From NCBI GenBank assembly GCA_965237635.1, contig CBDEFX010000001.1, forward strand, positions 1,054,001-1,118,000: 64,000 bases of DNA, in the 5' to 3' direction. The notes beneath the pieces were generated by a model. The model saw only the letters and a list, made by a program, of their open reading frames with translations. It had not been told where the DNA came from and searched no databases. Of this stretch, positions 16,888-25,429 are shown one piece after another (positions within the stretch are counted from its first letter, which is position 1; every line of letters begins with the position of its first letter). A program made the position numbers and the translations under genes. This DNA comes from CBDEFX01 sp965237635. Lineage in GTDB: Bacteria > Chloroflexota > Dehalococcoidia > Lucifugimonadales > CAUZJF01.

Positions 16888-17979
16888 ATGACGACTACGA
16901 GCATTGACAGGACCGAGAGCGAGCTCAGGGCTGCGGCGAGGCGGCGGGGGATCACCATGAAGGAGCTTGCGGCGCTGATGGACGTGTCCGTTGGCTACCT
17001 TTCGCAGATTGCGAACGGGAAAAGGCCGTGGACTCCGAAGATGCGCGAGAAGGCTATGGCGGCGCTGGGAGAGGTCCCCGGGCAGGGAATCGTCTACCGC
17101 CAGGGCGGCGTGGTGACCGGCGAGAGCAGCTTCATCAGGGAGCGCGCACGCACCCTGGGCATGACCATGCATGACCTGGCCGACCGCGTTGGCGTGTCCT
17201 ACAGCTACATGACGCAGGTTGCCCGTGGCCGCCAGAGCATGGGCGTCAAGGTCCAGGCCAGGGTCGAGTCGACGTTGCAGGCTCCGGCGAAGGTCGCGCC
17301 CGCCAAGTGCGCCAACCGCCAGGGCGTCGTCGTGGCCGGGGAGAGCAGCTACATCCGGGAGCGGGCCAGGGAGTTGGGCATGAGCCTGCGGGACCTGGCC
17401 GACCGCGTGGGCGTCTCCTACAGCTACATGTCAATGGTGGCGCGGGGTCATAGCAACATGGGCGTGAAGGTCCAGGCGCGGGTCGCGTCGGCGCTGGAGG
17501 CTCCGGCGAAGGTCGCTCCCGCGCAGCCCGCCTGCATCGACCGGGAGGCCGTGTGGGACCGGATGAACGCCCACGGCTTCAGCCAGAACGAGGTCGCCCG
17601 GCGCGCCGGCATCAGTTCCTCCAATCTCTCCCAGATCATGAACGGCAGGAACAACCTGTCGCCGGACGTTCTGAAGAGGCTGCACGGCGTCCTGTTCCAG
17701 CCGACGAAGGCGGAGCGGGTCATGCCCGCCGAGGTGAAGGTGCTGGGCTGGCGGAAGGGCGAGCGGAGCGGGATGGTGGTGCGCGGCGCCGGTGGCCCCG
17801 GGCGCGGCGCCAAGTCCGGCGGCGGCACCGTCAGGGTCGGCGGCCGGGTGCCCTGGGGCGCGAAGGCGGAGTTCGCCTACCGCGCCGGGTACGACGGCAT
17901 GGGCCGGGTCTCGGTGACGCACGTCGTCGAGCGGGGCTACTCCGCCATGCTGAAGCAGCCGGAGATGGCAGCTGCGTAG
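16888..17979 (+). CDS. Protein with four tandem XRE-type helix-turn-helix domains
   Basis: A 363-residue protein. Domain 1 (about residues 10-55) has GITMKELAALMDVSVGYLSQ; domain 2 (about 78-125) TMHDLADRVGVSYSYMTQVA; domain 3 (about 151-200) SLRDLADRVGVSYSYMSMVA; domain 4 (about 218-268) FSQNEVARRAGISSSNLSQI. Domains 2 and 3 are near copies, each preceded by GESSFIRERAR or GESSYIRERAR, which shows an internal duplication. Linkers carry APAKVAPA. The last 90 residues are Gly/Arg-rich and beta-like. Most XRE proteins have one HTH and bind as dimers; four on one chain suggests a monomer that reads long operator arrays. It probably regulates the element. Confidence 0.82.
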   Translation: MTTTSIDRTESELRAAARRRGITMKELAALMDVSVGYLSQIANGKRPWTPKMREKAMAALGEVPGQGIVYRQGGVVTGESSFIRERARTLGMTMHDLADRVGVSYSYMTQVARGRQSMGVKVQARVESTLQAPAKVAPAKCANRQGVVVAGESSYIRERARELGMSLRDLADRVGVSYSYMSMVARGHSNMGVKVQARVASALEAPAKVAPAQPACIDREAVWDRMNAHGFSQNEVARRAGISSSNLSQIMNGRNNLSPDVLKRLHGVLFQPTKAERVMPAEVKVLGWRKGERSGMVVRGAGGPGRGAKSGGGTVRVGGRVPWGAKAEFAYRAGYDGMGRVSVTHVVERGYSAMLKQPEMAAA

Positions 17980-18144
17980 GGCTCCATGACGTACCGCATG
18001 ATGGGCGGCTGCCTCGGAGCAGCCTGGGACGGCCCGCACCGGGCCGCATACGCGAGTCCCGCCGTGGGCGGGCCTTCGCACGTTCAAGCATTCGCCTGGG
18101 GGCGTTGCCGGAACCCGACCGCCCCCGCTGGGGCGGCGCAGTCC

Positions 18145-18187
18145 GTCTCCCGTCGCTCTCCGCCTTGCGGCGGCGACTGATGGAGAC
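18145..18187 (+). promoter_or_regulatory. Leader hairpin before the SNF2 gene
   Basis: Nested pairs GTCTCC/GGAGAC, GTCG/CGAC and CCGCC/GGCGG form one long stem-loop 57 bp before the SNF2 start. No T-run follows, so it is a leader structure rather than a plain terminator. Confidence 0.5.
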
Positions 18188-18243
18188 GTGCGTCCGGGTT
18201 CCGGCGTCGTCCTCTAACTACCACGAAAAGGAGGACGACTCAC

Positions 18244-20625
18244 ATGAACCTCGGAGGTTTCATAGACACGTTCAAGGACGCCATAGCGCGAAGGGTGGTG
18301 GAGTCCTATCCGCCCCTCTACCGGCCCTCGGAGAACGGCGGCAGGCTCCCTAGGCTGCTCCGGAAGCCCCTGGGGGCGCAGGCCGACGCCATCAGGGGGG
18401 CGGCTCTCTCCCTCAAGGCCCACCGGGGCACCACGGTCGTCGGCGAGATGGGCACGGGCAAGACCTTCATCGGCGCGGCGGCGGCTCACATGGCGGGCTT
18501 CGAGAGGATTCTCATCATCTGCCCGCCTCACCTGGTGCCCAAGTGGAAGCGGGAGGTGGAGATGACGGTGCCCGGCGTCCGCGCCGCCATCGTCGAGTCC
18601 ATCACCGACCTGGAGCGGCTTCGCCTCTCCGTCGGCTCCGGCCCCCTCTTCGCGGTGATGAGCCGGGAGAAGGCCAAGCTGTCCTACCGCTGGATGCCCG
18701 CCGTGATACAGCGGTGGGCCGTATCCAGGGGCAGGCTGCTTCGGGAAGAGGAGACGGGGGAGCCCTTCCGGGTCCCCTGCTGCCCCGACTGCACGGCGCA
18801 GATCGTGGACAAGGACGGCGTGCCGCTGACGGACGCCGACCTGAACCGCAGGAAGCACACCTGCGCCGGCTGCGGCGCTCCCCTCTGGCAGGCCGACCGG
18901 TCCGGGCCGGCCCGCTACCCATTGGCCGACTACATCAAGCACCGGATGAAGGGGTTCTTCGACCTGCTGATCGGCGACGAAGTTCACGAGTTCAAGGGGC
19001 GAGGGAGCGCCCAGGGCATCGCCGCAGGCATCCTCGCCGACGTGTGCGGCAAGTCCCTCAGCCTCACCGGGACGCTCCTCGGCGGCTACTCCTCGACCAT
19101 CTTCCACCTTCTCTACAGGTTCTCCCCGGAGATTCGCACGGAGTTCGGGCGCTCCGACGAGCACCGCTGGATACAACGGTACGGCTTCGAGGAGATCACC
19201 GTCGGCAAGCCCGACGACGACGCGGTGGAGGACGGGCGCAACAGCAGGCGGCGCAAGTATCGGAAGGTGGTCAGGGAGAGGCCGGGCCTCGTTCCCTCCG
19301 CGCTGTTCCACATCATCGGGAACACGGTCTTCCTCAGACTGGCGGACGTTGCCTCCGGCCTGCCCGACTACGAGGAGAAGATCCTCGTGTCCTCGATGGA
19401 CTCGGAGGAGGACGCGACCGGCTACTCCCAGCGCACGGCCTACAACACCGTATTCGAGGAGCTGCGGAAGGAGCTGGCGGCCGCCCTCAAGAGCGGCTCC
19501 AAGCGGCTGCTGGCGACCTACCTCCAGACCCTCCTCGCCTACCCGGATGGCTGCACCAGGGGGGAGACGGTGTTCGATCCCCGGACCGGCGACGTCATCG
19601 TGCAGGTGCCGCCCCTGTCCGAGGAGAAGCTCTACCCGAAGGAGAAGGCGCTCATCGACCTGGTGGCCGCCGAGCGGTTGGAGGGACGGCGGGTACTGGT
19701 CTACGTCACCCATACCGGGACCAGGGACATCACCGGGCGGATGGACGACATCCTCACCCGGCACGGGTTCAGGGTGGCGGTGATGAAGGCCGACGCGGTG
19801 GCCCCGAACCGCCGTGAGGCGTGGGTGGCGGACAGGGTGCAGGAGGGCATCGACGTCCTCATCTGCCACCCCAGGCTGGTGCAGACGGGTCTCGACCTCA
19901 TCGACTTCCCGACTATCGTTTGGGACGAAACGGATTATAGCGTCTACGTCGTCCGGCAGGCGTCGCGGCGGTCGTGGCGCATCGGGCAGACCCGCCCGGT
20001 GAAGGTGGTGTTCATGTCCTACCGGAACACCCTCCAGGCCGACGCGCTGAAGCTGGTGGCGAAGAAGATGCAGAGCTCCCTGGCGGTGGAGGGCGAACTG
20101 CCGGAGGACGGCCTTGCCGCCTACGGCGACGACGGCGACGACATGATGATGGCCCTGGCCCGCAGGATCGTCAGCGGCGGGGAGGAGGACGAGGCCGAGA
20201 CGATGGAGGAGGTGTTTGCCCAGGCCAGGAACGCCGAGAGCGAGGCCGAAGAGCTGCTGGTGGACGAAGGGTGGAAGGCGGTCGAGGTCGAGCCTACAGT
20301 CGTAGAGACGCACCGCAACGGCAACGGTCACGCCGCAAACGGCGTCGAGCCGAGCGTCGAGCTGGTCATGGGCAACGGGCGCCACGTGTCCGCCAACGGC
20401 AACGGGGCGGGCCGCGCGGCTGTCCCGGTCAACGGCAACGGCCGTCACGAGGAAGCCGCCGAGGGGCAGAAGACGCTGTTCTCCTGGGCGGAGTTCATGG
20501 CCGAGGAGCCGGTCAAGCCCAAGGGCCGCAGCCGCAAGGCGCAGCCCGCTTCCACGTCCCTGTTCGATTGGGCGCTGGACATGGAGAAAGAGCGAGAGGA
20601 GGAATTGGTCGGCCTGTCTGCCTAG
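18244..20625 (+). CDS. SNF2-type helicase, copy 1
   Basis: A 793-residue superfamily 2 ATPase. Walker A is GEMGTGKTF (about residues 67-75). Motif II is DEVH (about 245) rather than the usual DEAH. A zinc-ribbon insert with CPDC and CAGC lies at about 180-215. The SNF2 motif VI, QASRRSWRIGQTRPV, is near 571. The C-terminal 130 residues are an Asn-Gly-rich linker (NGNGHAANG, ANGNGAG) followed by a short motif, TLFSWAEFMAEEPVK. It should move on or remodel DNA with ATP. The gene at 61,520-63,910 is a close paralogue in opposite orientation. A GAAAAGGAGGACGACTCAC site precedes the ATG, and a strong terminator follows. Confidence 0.9.
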   Translation: MNLGGFIDTFKDAIARRVVESYPPLYRPSENGGRLPRLLRKPLGAQADAIRGAALSLKAHRGTTVVGEMGTGKTFIGAAAAHMAGFERILIICPPHLVPKWKREVEMTVPGVRAAIVESITDLERLRLSVGSGPLFAVMSREKAKLSYRWMPAVIQRWAVSRGRLLREEETGEPFRVPCCPDCTAQIVDKDGVPLTDADLNRRKHTCAGCGAPLWQADRSGPARYPLADYIKHRMKGFFDLLIGDEVHEFKGRGSAQGIAAGILADVCGKSLSLTGTLLGGYSSTIFHLLYRFSPEIRTEFGRSDEHRWIQRYGFEEITVGKPDDDAVEDGRNSRRRKYRKVVRERPGLVPSALFHIIGNTVFLRLADVASGLPDYEEKILVSSMDSEEDATGYSQRTAYNTVFEELRKELAAALKSGSKRLLATYLQTLLAYPDGCTRGETVFDPRTGDVIVQVPPLSEEKLYPKEKALIDLVAAERLEGRRVLVYVTHTGTRDITGRMDDILTRHGFRVAVMKADAVAPNRREAWVADRVQEGIDVLICHPRLVQTGLDLIDFPTIVWDETDYSVYVVRQASRRSWRIGQTRPVKVVFMSYRNTLQADALKLVAKKMQSSLAVEGELPEDGLAAYGDDGDDMMMALARRIVSGGEEDEAETMEEVFAQARNAESEAEELLVDEGWKAVEVEPTVVETHRNGNGHAANGVEPSVELVMGNGRHVSANGNGAGRAAVPVNGNGRHEEAAEGQKTLFSWAEFMAEEPVKPKGRSRKAQPASTSLFDWALDMEKEREEELVGLSA

Positions 20626-20661
20626 CTACAGGCAGGCGCAGGGCGCTGACCCTTAACGACA

Positions 20662-20697
20662 CAGGAGGAGGCCACCGCTTGCGGTGGCCTCCTCCTG
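20662..20697 (+). terminator. Strong terminator after SNF2 copy 1
   Basis: A perfect 17-bp inverted repeat (20,662-20,678 and 20,681-20,697; core GGAGGAGGCCACCGC) with a 2-nt loop. A run of T lies about 20 bp further on (GCTTTTTTG). Confidence 0.85.
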
Positions 20698-21347
20698 CTT
20701 GTCCATGTGTGCGGGCTTTTTTGTTGCCCGGAATACCACCAAGTCAGACGGACACGTAGCGTATCGCCTCGTCCGACCATAGCCGCAGCGGGAGACGGTG
20801 CGGCGTGGGCTGCGCATCCTGGCTCGGATCATCGCCGCGCCCACCTTCGGCGTCAGGCGTCCAGGTCCAGTGCTTCGCCCAGGCCGCCTGCGGAGGACGA
20901 GGTTAGGGACTGAGGGGCCGACCAGCCCGGATTTCTGGCTTCGAGCCCCGCTGTCATCACATCCGTGGACCCCACTGGCATTTCCCCACTTCGTAGCTGC
21001 CGCTGCCCCATGACCGTGGAAGGAGCACCGGAATCAGATTGCTTGCTCCGATGTGGCAGACCGCCCCGTTCACCCCGATTTCAGCTACAGAATCGCCCAA
21101 CCTGCAACTAGCCGCCCCGCGAGTTCTCCTGTACACGGGTAGTGCACCCTGAACGTCCACGCGAATCTCCCGCCCAGTGAGGAGGGCTTGTGCGCTAGCC
21201 CTACTTGGCCCGTTGCCGCCGCTGGAGCGTCCATCGCCTTTTGCGGGACGGATTGCTAACCAGTCATTCTGATTCTCAGATGTTTCTAGGAGCGGCCTCT
21301 TGACGACGTGTTCTCCAAGTGAGAAAATGGAGGGTGTGTATGAGGGA
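20698..21347. other. 650-bp stretch without a recognisable gene
   Basis: The short frames on both strands lack ribosome-binding sites and family resemblance. Sequence character drops in GC from about 21,000 onward, so the boundary between element backbone and later cargo probably lies here. I see no attachment site or tRNA. Confidence 0.4.
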
Positions 21348-21605
21348 ATGCAAATCGAATGGGGAACACGGGCGATCAGGGATATGCGCCGCCTCGCCGC
21401 ACAGGACCGAGAGCGGATCATCGCCAAAATTGAGCAGTATGCCGAGAGCCCCGCTTCGCTTGCTAGGCAGGTCACTGCACTCACTGGCAGCGGCTACAGG
21501 CGGTTGAGAGTCGGCCATCACCGCGTCATCTTCACCACTCAACGCGGCGAGCCCTCAACCCTGATAGTCCTGAGAGTTCGACACAGGAGGGAGGCATATG
21601 ACTAG
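21348..21605 (+). CDS. RelE/ParE-type toxin
   Basis: An 85-residue basic protein starting MQIEWGTRAIRDMRRLAAQD, followed by IIAKIEQYAESP, GSGYRRLRVGHHRVIFTTQR and IVLRVRHRREAYD: the usual RelE/ParE fold order with a C-terminal VxxRxxxY motif. RelE toxins cut mRNA on the ribosome; ParE toxins poison gyrase; the sequence does not decide which. In-frame ATGs at 21,300 and 21,327 would add 16 or 7 residues, but the family begins at MQIEW. It overlaps the antitoxin gene by 8 nt. Confidence 0.85.
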   Translation: MQIEWGTRAIRDMRRLAAQDRERIIAKIEQYAESPASLARQVTALTGSGYRRLRVGHHRVIFTTQRGEPSTLIVLRVRHRREAYD

Positions 21606-21933
21606 CGAAGAGACCATTACCTTGACTCGGAGGGAGTATGACGCTCTCATCGAGCGCAACAGCCAACTTGAGGACATGCTGGCTGCCCAGGACGCGGACG
21701 ACGGCGTGCGTGTTCCCCACGAGGTCGCTCTCGGCATTATGCGGGGGAAGGGTCCCATCCTGGCGTTTCGGAACCACCAGGGCATCACCCTGAGGGAACT
21801 GTCCGAGAGAACAGGTGTCGCCGCAGGGTACATCTCCGAGATTGAGCGCGGGCGAAAACCGGGGTCCACCTCAGCCTTGGCTCGCATCGCCAGTGCGCTT
21901 GGCACCACGATCGACGTCCTGGTGAGTGAATAG
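21598..21933 (+). CDS. XRE-family antitoxin
   Basis: A 111-residue protein. An N-terminal helical part (TLTRREYDALIERNSQLEDM) probably contacts the toxin. An HTH at about residues 60-105 (GITLRELSERTGVAAGYISE, then IERGRKPGSTSALARIASAL) binds DNA. It overlaps the toxin by 8 nt and has an AGGAGGGAGGCAT site. Toxin-first order with an HTH antitoxin is the HigBA-like arrangement. It probably represses the pair and stabilises the element. Confidence 0.87.
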   Translation: MTSEETITLTRREYDALIERNSQLEDMLAAQDADDGVRVPHEVALGIMRGKGPILAFRNHQGITLRELSERTGVAAGYISEIERGRKPGSTSALARIASALGTTIDVLVSE

Positions 21934-21998
21934 GGGCAAGTCAGTGTTGCAAGGATTCCGGCTGCACCTGCCAGAAAAAAGAGTTCAGGGGGTATGTC

Positions 21999-22802
21999 AT
22001 GCCATCGCTTTACTTGAATCGCCTATCCAACCAAGAGCGGGAGCGCTTAGTCAACAGCCTGCACGAATCCCAGAAAGGGAATTGTTTCATTTGCGGACAA
22101 GACGTTGACTTGGTCCTCCACGCCGGCAGCCTTGATATTGATCACATAGAACCAATCAGCACCGGTGGTAAAGATGGGCCTGAGAACTTTGCTCTAACGC
22201 ATGACTCCTGCAACCGGTCAAAGCAAGCCAGCGACTTACGGGTGGCCCGAGTGCTGGCCTCTTTCAGTAAACTGGCGCAGCAAATGTCAGAGGAGAACCG
22301 CGCCCCGAATCTCGGAGACGTTTTGGCGGAACACGGAGGCAGTCAATACAAACTTCCAGTAACGGTAAATGAGTCGTTGCTAAAGACGTCCTTCCCGGAC
22401 ATGGGCTTGAATGAAGTGAAGACTCTCCCAGTGTACAAGGATGAAATATCGGGATTCCGCTCGTCGTTCATGAATATTCCGATAGAGTATCTACATCACG
22501 ACGATCACATCAATCCAAGAACAATAGGCAGCAATTTGAGGAAGTTGGTCGTGGAGTTCCATAGGAAACTCCCTCAACTCCATATTTCGTTGGGATGGAT
22601 CGACACGTCCGACGGAAATCAGGTCAAGGTCAAAATCTTTGACGGGCAGCACAAAGCTGCTGCCCAAGTCTTGCTGGGTGCCCGCACCCTGCCGGTGAGA
22701 GTCTTCATTGACCCCGACACGGACCTACTCCTAACCGCCAACACTAACGCCGGGACCACTAAGGTGGACCCCATTATTAAGACAGCACGAGGGCTAAATT
22801 AA
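21999..22802 (+). CDS. HNH endonuclease with a DGQHK (DGQHR-like) domain, 3' end cut by an IS element
   Basis: The HNH part has CFICGQDVD (Cys pair, about residues 27-30), LDIDHIEPISTGGKDGPENF (about 48-67) and LTHDSCNRSKQ (about 69-79), the full zinc-HNH pattern of a DNA nuclease. The second half has FMNIPIEYLHHDDHINPRTI and VKIFDGQHKAAAQVLLGART near residue 220, like the DGQHR/ParB-like fold of DndB-type proteins. The frame runs into the left end of the IS3-family element at 22,800 and ends there, so the C-terminus is probably missing. HNH-DGQHR fusions occur in defence loci; it may have been a defence nuclease. Confidence 0.75.
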   Translation: MPSLYLNRLSNQERERLVNSLHESQKGNCFICGQDVDLVLHAGSLDIDHIEPISTGGKDGPENFALTHDSCNRSKQASDLRVARVLASFSKLAQQMSEENRAPNLGDVLAEHGGSQYKLPVTVNESLLKTSFPDMGLNEVKTLPVYKDEISGFRSSFMNIPIEYLHHDDHINPRTIGSNLRKLVVEFHRKLPQLHISLGWIDTSDGNQVKVKIFDGQHKAAAQVLLGARTLPVRVFIDPDTDLLLTANTNAGTTKVDPIIKTARGLN

Positions 22803-23712
22803 GAGAGTCTCCCACCCCTGCGCTAGGTTTCACCAAGCCCGATGGCAGCCCTGCTTCTTCAGCTGCTGCTCCCCTTTCTTCCTGGCCATGTTGGTACACC
22901 TCTGCTGGGGTCCGGTAGCCCAAAGCCTGGTGAGGCCTCTGCCGGTTGTAGAACTCCAGGTAGGCATTGATCCCAGTTCGGGCCTCGGCGACGGTCTGGT
23001 AAGCTTTCAGATACACCTCCTCGTACTTGATGCTCCGCCACAGCCGCTCCACGAAGATGTTGTCCAGGTACCTACCCTTACCATCCATGCTGACCTGGAC
23101 CCTCTGCTCCTGCAACGTCTGGGTAAAGGCCTCACTGGTGAACTGACTCCCCTGGTCGGTGTTGAATATCTCCGGTCGTCCCTTACCCAGGGCTTCCTCC
23201 AACGCCGCCACGCAGAAGCTGGTGTCCATGGTGTTGGAGAGCTTCCAGGCCAGCACGTGCCGGCTGTGCCAGTCCATGATGGCCACCAGGTACAGGAAGC
23301 CCTTCGGCATGGGGATGTAGGTGATGTCCGCGGCCCAGACCTGGTCGACCCGATTAACCTCCACTCCCTTCAGCAGATAGGGAAAGATCCGGTGTCCCGG
23401 CGCTGGTTTGCTGGTGTTGGGACGCCGGTAGATGGCTTCCAGACCCATCAACCGCATCAGCCTTCGAACCCTTTTTCGGCTCACCAGATAGCCCTGTTGC
23501 AGCAGCCAGGCCTTCATCTTCCTGGAGCCGTAGAAGGGGGTCTTCAAATACTGACGGTCCATCAGGGCCATCAACTCCAGGTCTTCTGCCCTGGTCGGTA
23601 CCGACCGGTAGTACACCGAGGCCCGGCTGACGTCAAGCAGGATACATTGACGCACCAAAGACAGCTGCTGGTGGTCTCGGTCTATCATGGCTCGCCGTAT
23701 GCTGCGACTCAT
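22777..23712 (-). CDS. IS3-family transposase OrfB (rve integrase core)
   Basis: A 311-residue protein. The N-terminal HTH_21-like part has ILLDVSRASVYYRS and FYGSRKMKAWLLQQGY. The DDE core shows Asp in DQVWAADITYIPM, Asp in IFNTDQGSQFTS and Glu in NIFVERLWRSIKYEE, spaced as in IS3 transposases, with HQALGYRTPAEVY at the end. All catalytic residues are present. The reading frame runs through the IS terminal repeat and uses a stop codon 20 bp out in host DNA. It starts with a 4-nt ATGA overlap with OrfA. Confidence 0.92.
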   Translation of the reverse strand: MSRSIRRAMIDRDHQQLSLVRQCILLDVSRASVYYRSVPTRAEDLELMALMDRQYLKTPFYGSRKMKAWLLQQGYLVSRKRVRRLMRLMGLEAIYRRPNTSKPAPGHRIFPYLLKGVEVNRVDQVWAADITYIPMPKGFLYLVAIMDWHSRHVLAWKLSNTMDTSFCVAALEEALGKGRPEIFNTDQGSQFTSEAFTQTLQEQRVQVSMDGKGRYLDNIFVERLWRSIKYEEVYLKAYQTVAEARTGINAYLEFYNRQRPHQALGYRTPAEVYQHGQEERGAAAEEAGLPSGLVKPSAGVGDSLNLALVLS

Positions 23713-24051
23713 AGACCGGACCTTTCCGACAAAAAATCGCGTTCCACCTTCAGCTGGCCGATGTGCCGGTAGAGGTGGTTAATCTGAGCTTCCTTGGCTT
23801 TCTCCTGGGATTTCTGATTGGTGGCAAATAGCTCCGGGGCTCCTTCCGCCAGGGCCCTTTTCCAGGCGTGAATCTGACTGGGATGGACCTCAAATCGGCT
23901 GGCCAGCTGGGCGATGGTCTCTTCCCCCGCAAGGGCGGCCAAGGCCACCTTGGCCTTGAACGCCGGACTGTGCTTATTCCTCGTCTGCTTCATGTCCTGC
24001 TCCTCCACGTCGGTTAGTTGCCGGTTATTTTAGGAGCTGGACTCTCTCTTA
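22800..24051 (-). mobile_element. IS3-family insertion sequence
   Basis: A 1.25-kb element with two overlapping minus-strand genes. Imperfect terminal inverted repeats are TAAGAGAGTCTCCCACCCC on the left and, reverse-complemented, TAAGAGAGAGTCCAGCTCC on the right. No target duplication is visible (left flank CTAAAT, right flank GCCAGT). A deletion or recombination next to the element probably followed insertion, which agrees with truncated genes on both sides. Confidence 0.8.
23709..23993 (-). CDS. IS3-family transposase OrfA (HTH)
   Basis: A 94-residue protein with the Tnp_1 HTH (FKAKVALAALAGEETIAQLA, then SRFEVHPSQIHAWKRAL) and a C-terminal leucine-zipper-like helix (INHLYRHIGQLKVERDFLSE). 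The ATG at 23,993 follows GGAGGAGCAGGAC and is preferred over one 15 nt upstream. Stop and start of OrfA and OrfB overlap as ATGA. Confidence 0.9.
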   Translation of the reverse strand: MKQTRNKHSPAFKAKVALAALAGEETIAQLASRFEVHPSQIHAWKRALAEGAPELFATNQKSQEKAKEAQINHLYRHIGQLKVERDFLSERSGL

Positions 24052-24079
24052 GCCAGTTGTCTAGTTTTTGGGTACCACC

Positions 24080-24274
24080 TCAGTTTGGGTCGTCATTGTC
24101 GGCATCTTGTTTCCCGCCAGCCGGGTTAATTCCAACGATAGCGAACCCGTTGCCTTGTTCGAAGGTTTCAACACTGGTGTAGATGAGCCGATAGCTCGGC
24201 TCCCATTTGTACTGTTCACACAGTTGCTCACACTCCGCCTGCAGTCTCTCCAATTCCTTTCGGATATTTGCCAT
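24080..24274 (-). pseudogene. Truncated gene fragment, UDG-superfamily-like motif
   Basis: A 64-residue frame starts MANIRKELERLQAECEQLCE after an AGGAGGAGAGC site and ends GFAIVGINPAGGK plus a few residues. The VGINPAGG motif resembles the active-site strand of uracil-DNA-glycosylase-like proteins. The protein stops 29 bp from the IS3 right end and is far shorter than that family, so the 3' part was probably lost with the IS event. The call rests on one motif and is weak. Confidence 0.4.
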
Positions 24275-24327
24275 GCTCTCCTCCTGCTGATTGCTCAAAA
24301 GACTGCCATCCATCTCCCCAGCCACCC

Positions 24328-24525
24328 CTAGTCCCCTATCCGGTAGAGTTTGCCGCCACAGCTTCCTTCAAAATAAACCTCCTCGTGATAAGTCAAGAAC
24401 TGGAAGGTAAACGGCTCACTGTAAGGTAATCCAACCTCCTCTCCAAAAGAAAGCAGTGCGTCAGTGTAAGAGAGGTAGTTGGCATTGAGATAAATCACAC
24501 AGTTAGCCAGGATTTCCCATATTGG
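24328..24525 (-). pseudogene. Fragment of an unrecognised gene
   Basis: A minus-strand frame without its own start reads EILANCVIYLNANYLSYTDA through to YFEGSCGGKLYRIGD and a stop at 24,328. Its codon use looks like real protein and it lies just upstream of the 24,274 fragment, so both may come from one former operon. The ANCVIYLN stretch recalls a transposase C-terminus but the rest does not fit. No function is assigned. Confidence 0.35.
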
Positions 24526-24759
24526 GAGTCTTCAGATAGAAAGGGCAGCCCAAACGAGATGGGAGCATCATAGTCAGGTCCTGCAAGGCCAGTCAATCGC
24601 CGGTCTATCCAACAAGAGATGCGTTTGCAGTCGTAGAGCACCCTTCTTGTCCGTCTTCATCGTCCTCGTGTCCCCTGCCAGTGGGGTGAAACCGCATTGA
24701 AGACAAGGCGACTCCCTGGAGCGCTCTCCGTCTTGGCAAGATCGTGGTTGTACCCTCCC

Positions 24760-25337
24760 TCAGCTTGGCGCCGACGATAACCGGCCGATACGATCCAGCA
24801 CTCCCTGGAACAACCGTCGAGGAACCGACACCTCGGACAACTGAAAGATCAACCACCGGGAGTGCCGCACCAGACGGCCTCCCATCTTGATCAGCTTGAC
24901 CTGCACGCTCCGCAGCGACCAGTGCTTGACCGCCTTGGGCAGACACAGCCGGCGAAGGAAGTTCCCAAGGTTGATTCTCTCGTAAAAGGTCTGTGTAGGT
25001 CGAATTAGAACAAACGTACCCACACCTGGGTACAATATACAGTCTCTGTTCCGTACACTACCCCAACATACGGTAGCGCGCAGATGTGCTAAATCGCTGG
25101 AACTTCCTCAAAACGGGTTTTTACGAGGGAATCAAGGTTGTACGCCAGGACGAACAGAGACAGACGCACCCGGTTGGCCACGAACCGATGGCACGACAGC
25201 CGAGTCCAGTTCAGGGCGTACTTGCCCTCCTTGATCCACTGCTCGGCTGTCCCTCGACCATTGTAGAATCGAACCACTCCTTCGGGGCCAGCCGTCATGT
25301 TCGTGACGATGAAGCCCACCAGACTTGACGAAATCAA
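24760..25337 (-). pseudogene. IS1380-type transposase remnant, interrupted by a MITE
   Basis: Upstream part: VGFIVTNMTAGPEGVVRFYN, GRGTAEQWIKEGK, RLSCHRFVANRVRLSLFVLA, YNL. Downstream part: NLGNFLRRLCLPKAVKHWSL through RHSRWLIFQLSEVSVPRRLF to a stop at 24,760. Joined without the insert they read as the C-terminal third of an IS1380/IS4-group transposase, including the GTAEQWIKE region. The N-terminal two thirds are missing: at 25,337 the sequence changes to serine-recombinase 3' DNA. Residues NL are duplicated on both sides of the insert by its 6-bp target duplication. Confidence 0.8.
24973..25133 (-). mobile_element. MITE-like element, copy 1 (161 bp) with 6-bp target duplication
   Basis: Terminal inverted repeats GATTCYCTCGTAAAAR bound the element, flanked by AAGGTT on both sides (24,967-24,972 and 25,134-25,139). 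It carries no gene longer than short frames. Nearly the same sequence occurs at 55,024-55,193 in the opposite orientation, lacking only a 9-bp insertion there. The size, repeats and target duplication are those of a non-autonomous transposon moved by a transposase encoded elsewhere. Confidence 0.85.
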
Positions 25338-25429
25338 GAACTTTCATTCTCCGGACTCAATCGACACAGAACACTCAAGTACTCGTGGGCGGTCGGTCTG
25401 GGTCTCTTCAAGCCAGTAAAAGGTTGTTA
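25338..25429 (+). pseudogene. Serine recombinase C-terminal relic
   Basis: The plus strand reads ELSFSGLNRHRTLKYSWAVG then LGLFKPVKGC and a stop. This matches the last codons of the decayed recombinase at 36,675-38,429 (PSFDGHNRHGNLRYSWAVDL). Similarity continues past the stop for about 70 bp (GGAGAGGGTGGGGCCGTTGGGA). It abuts the IS1380 remnant, so this junction is a recombination scar. Confidence 0.6.

Noticed and set aside
24605..24946. A 113-codon minus-strand frame over the IS1380 remnant
   Set aside because: It is in another frame from the recognisable transposase sequence and matches nothing.
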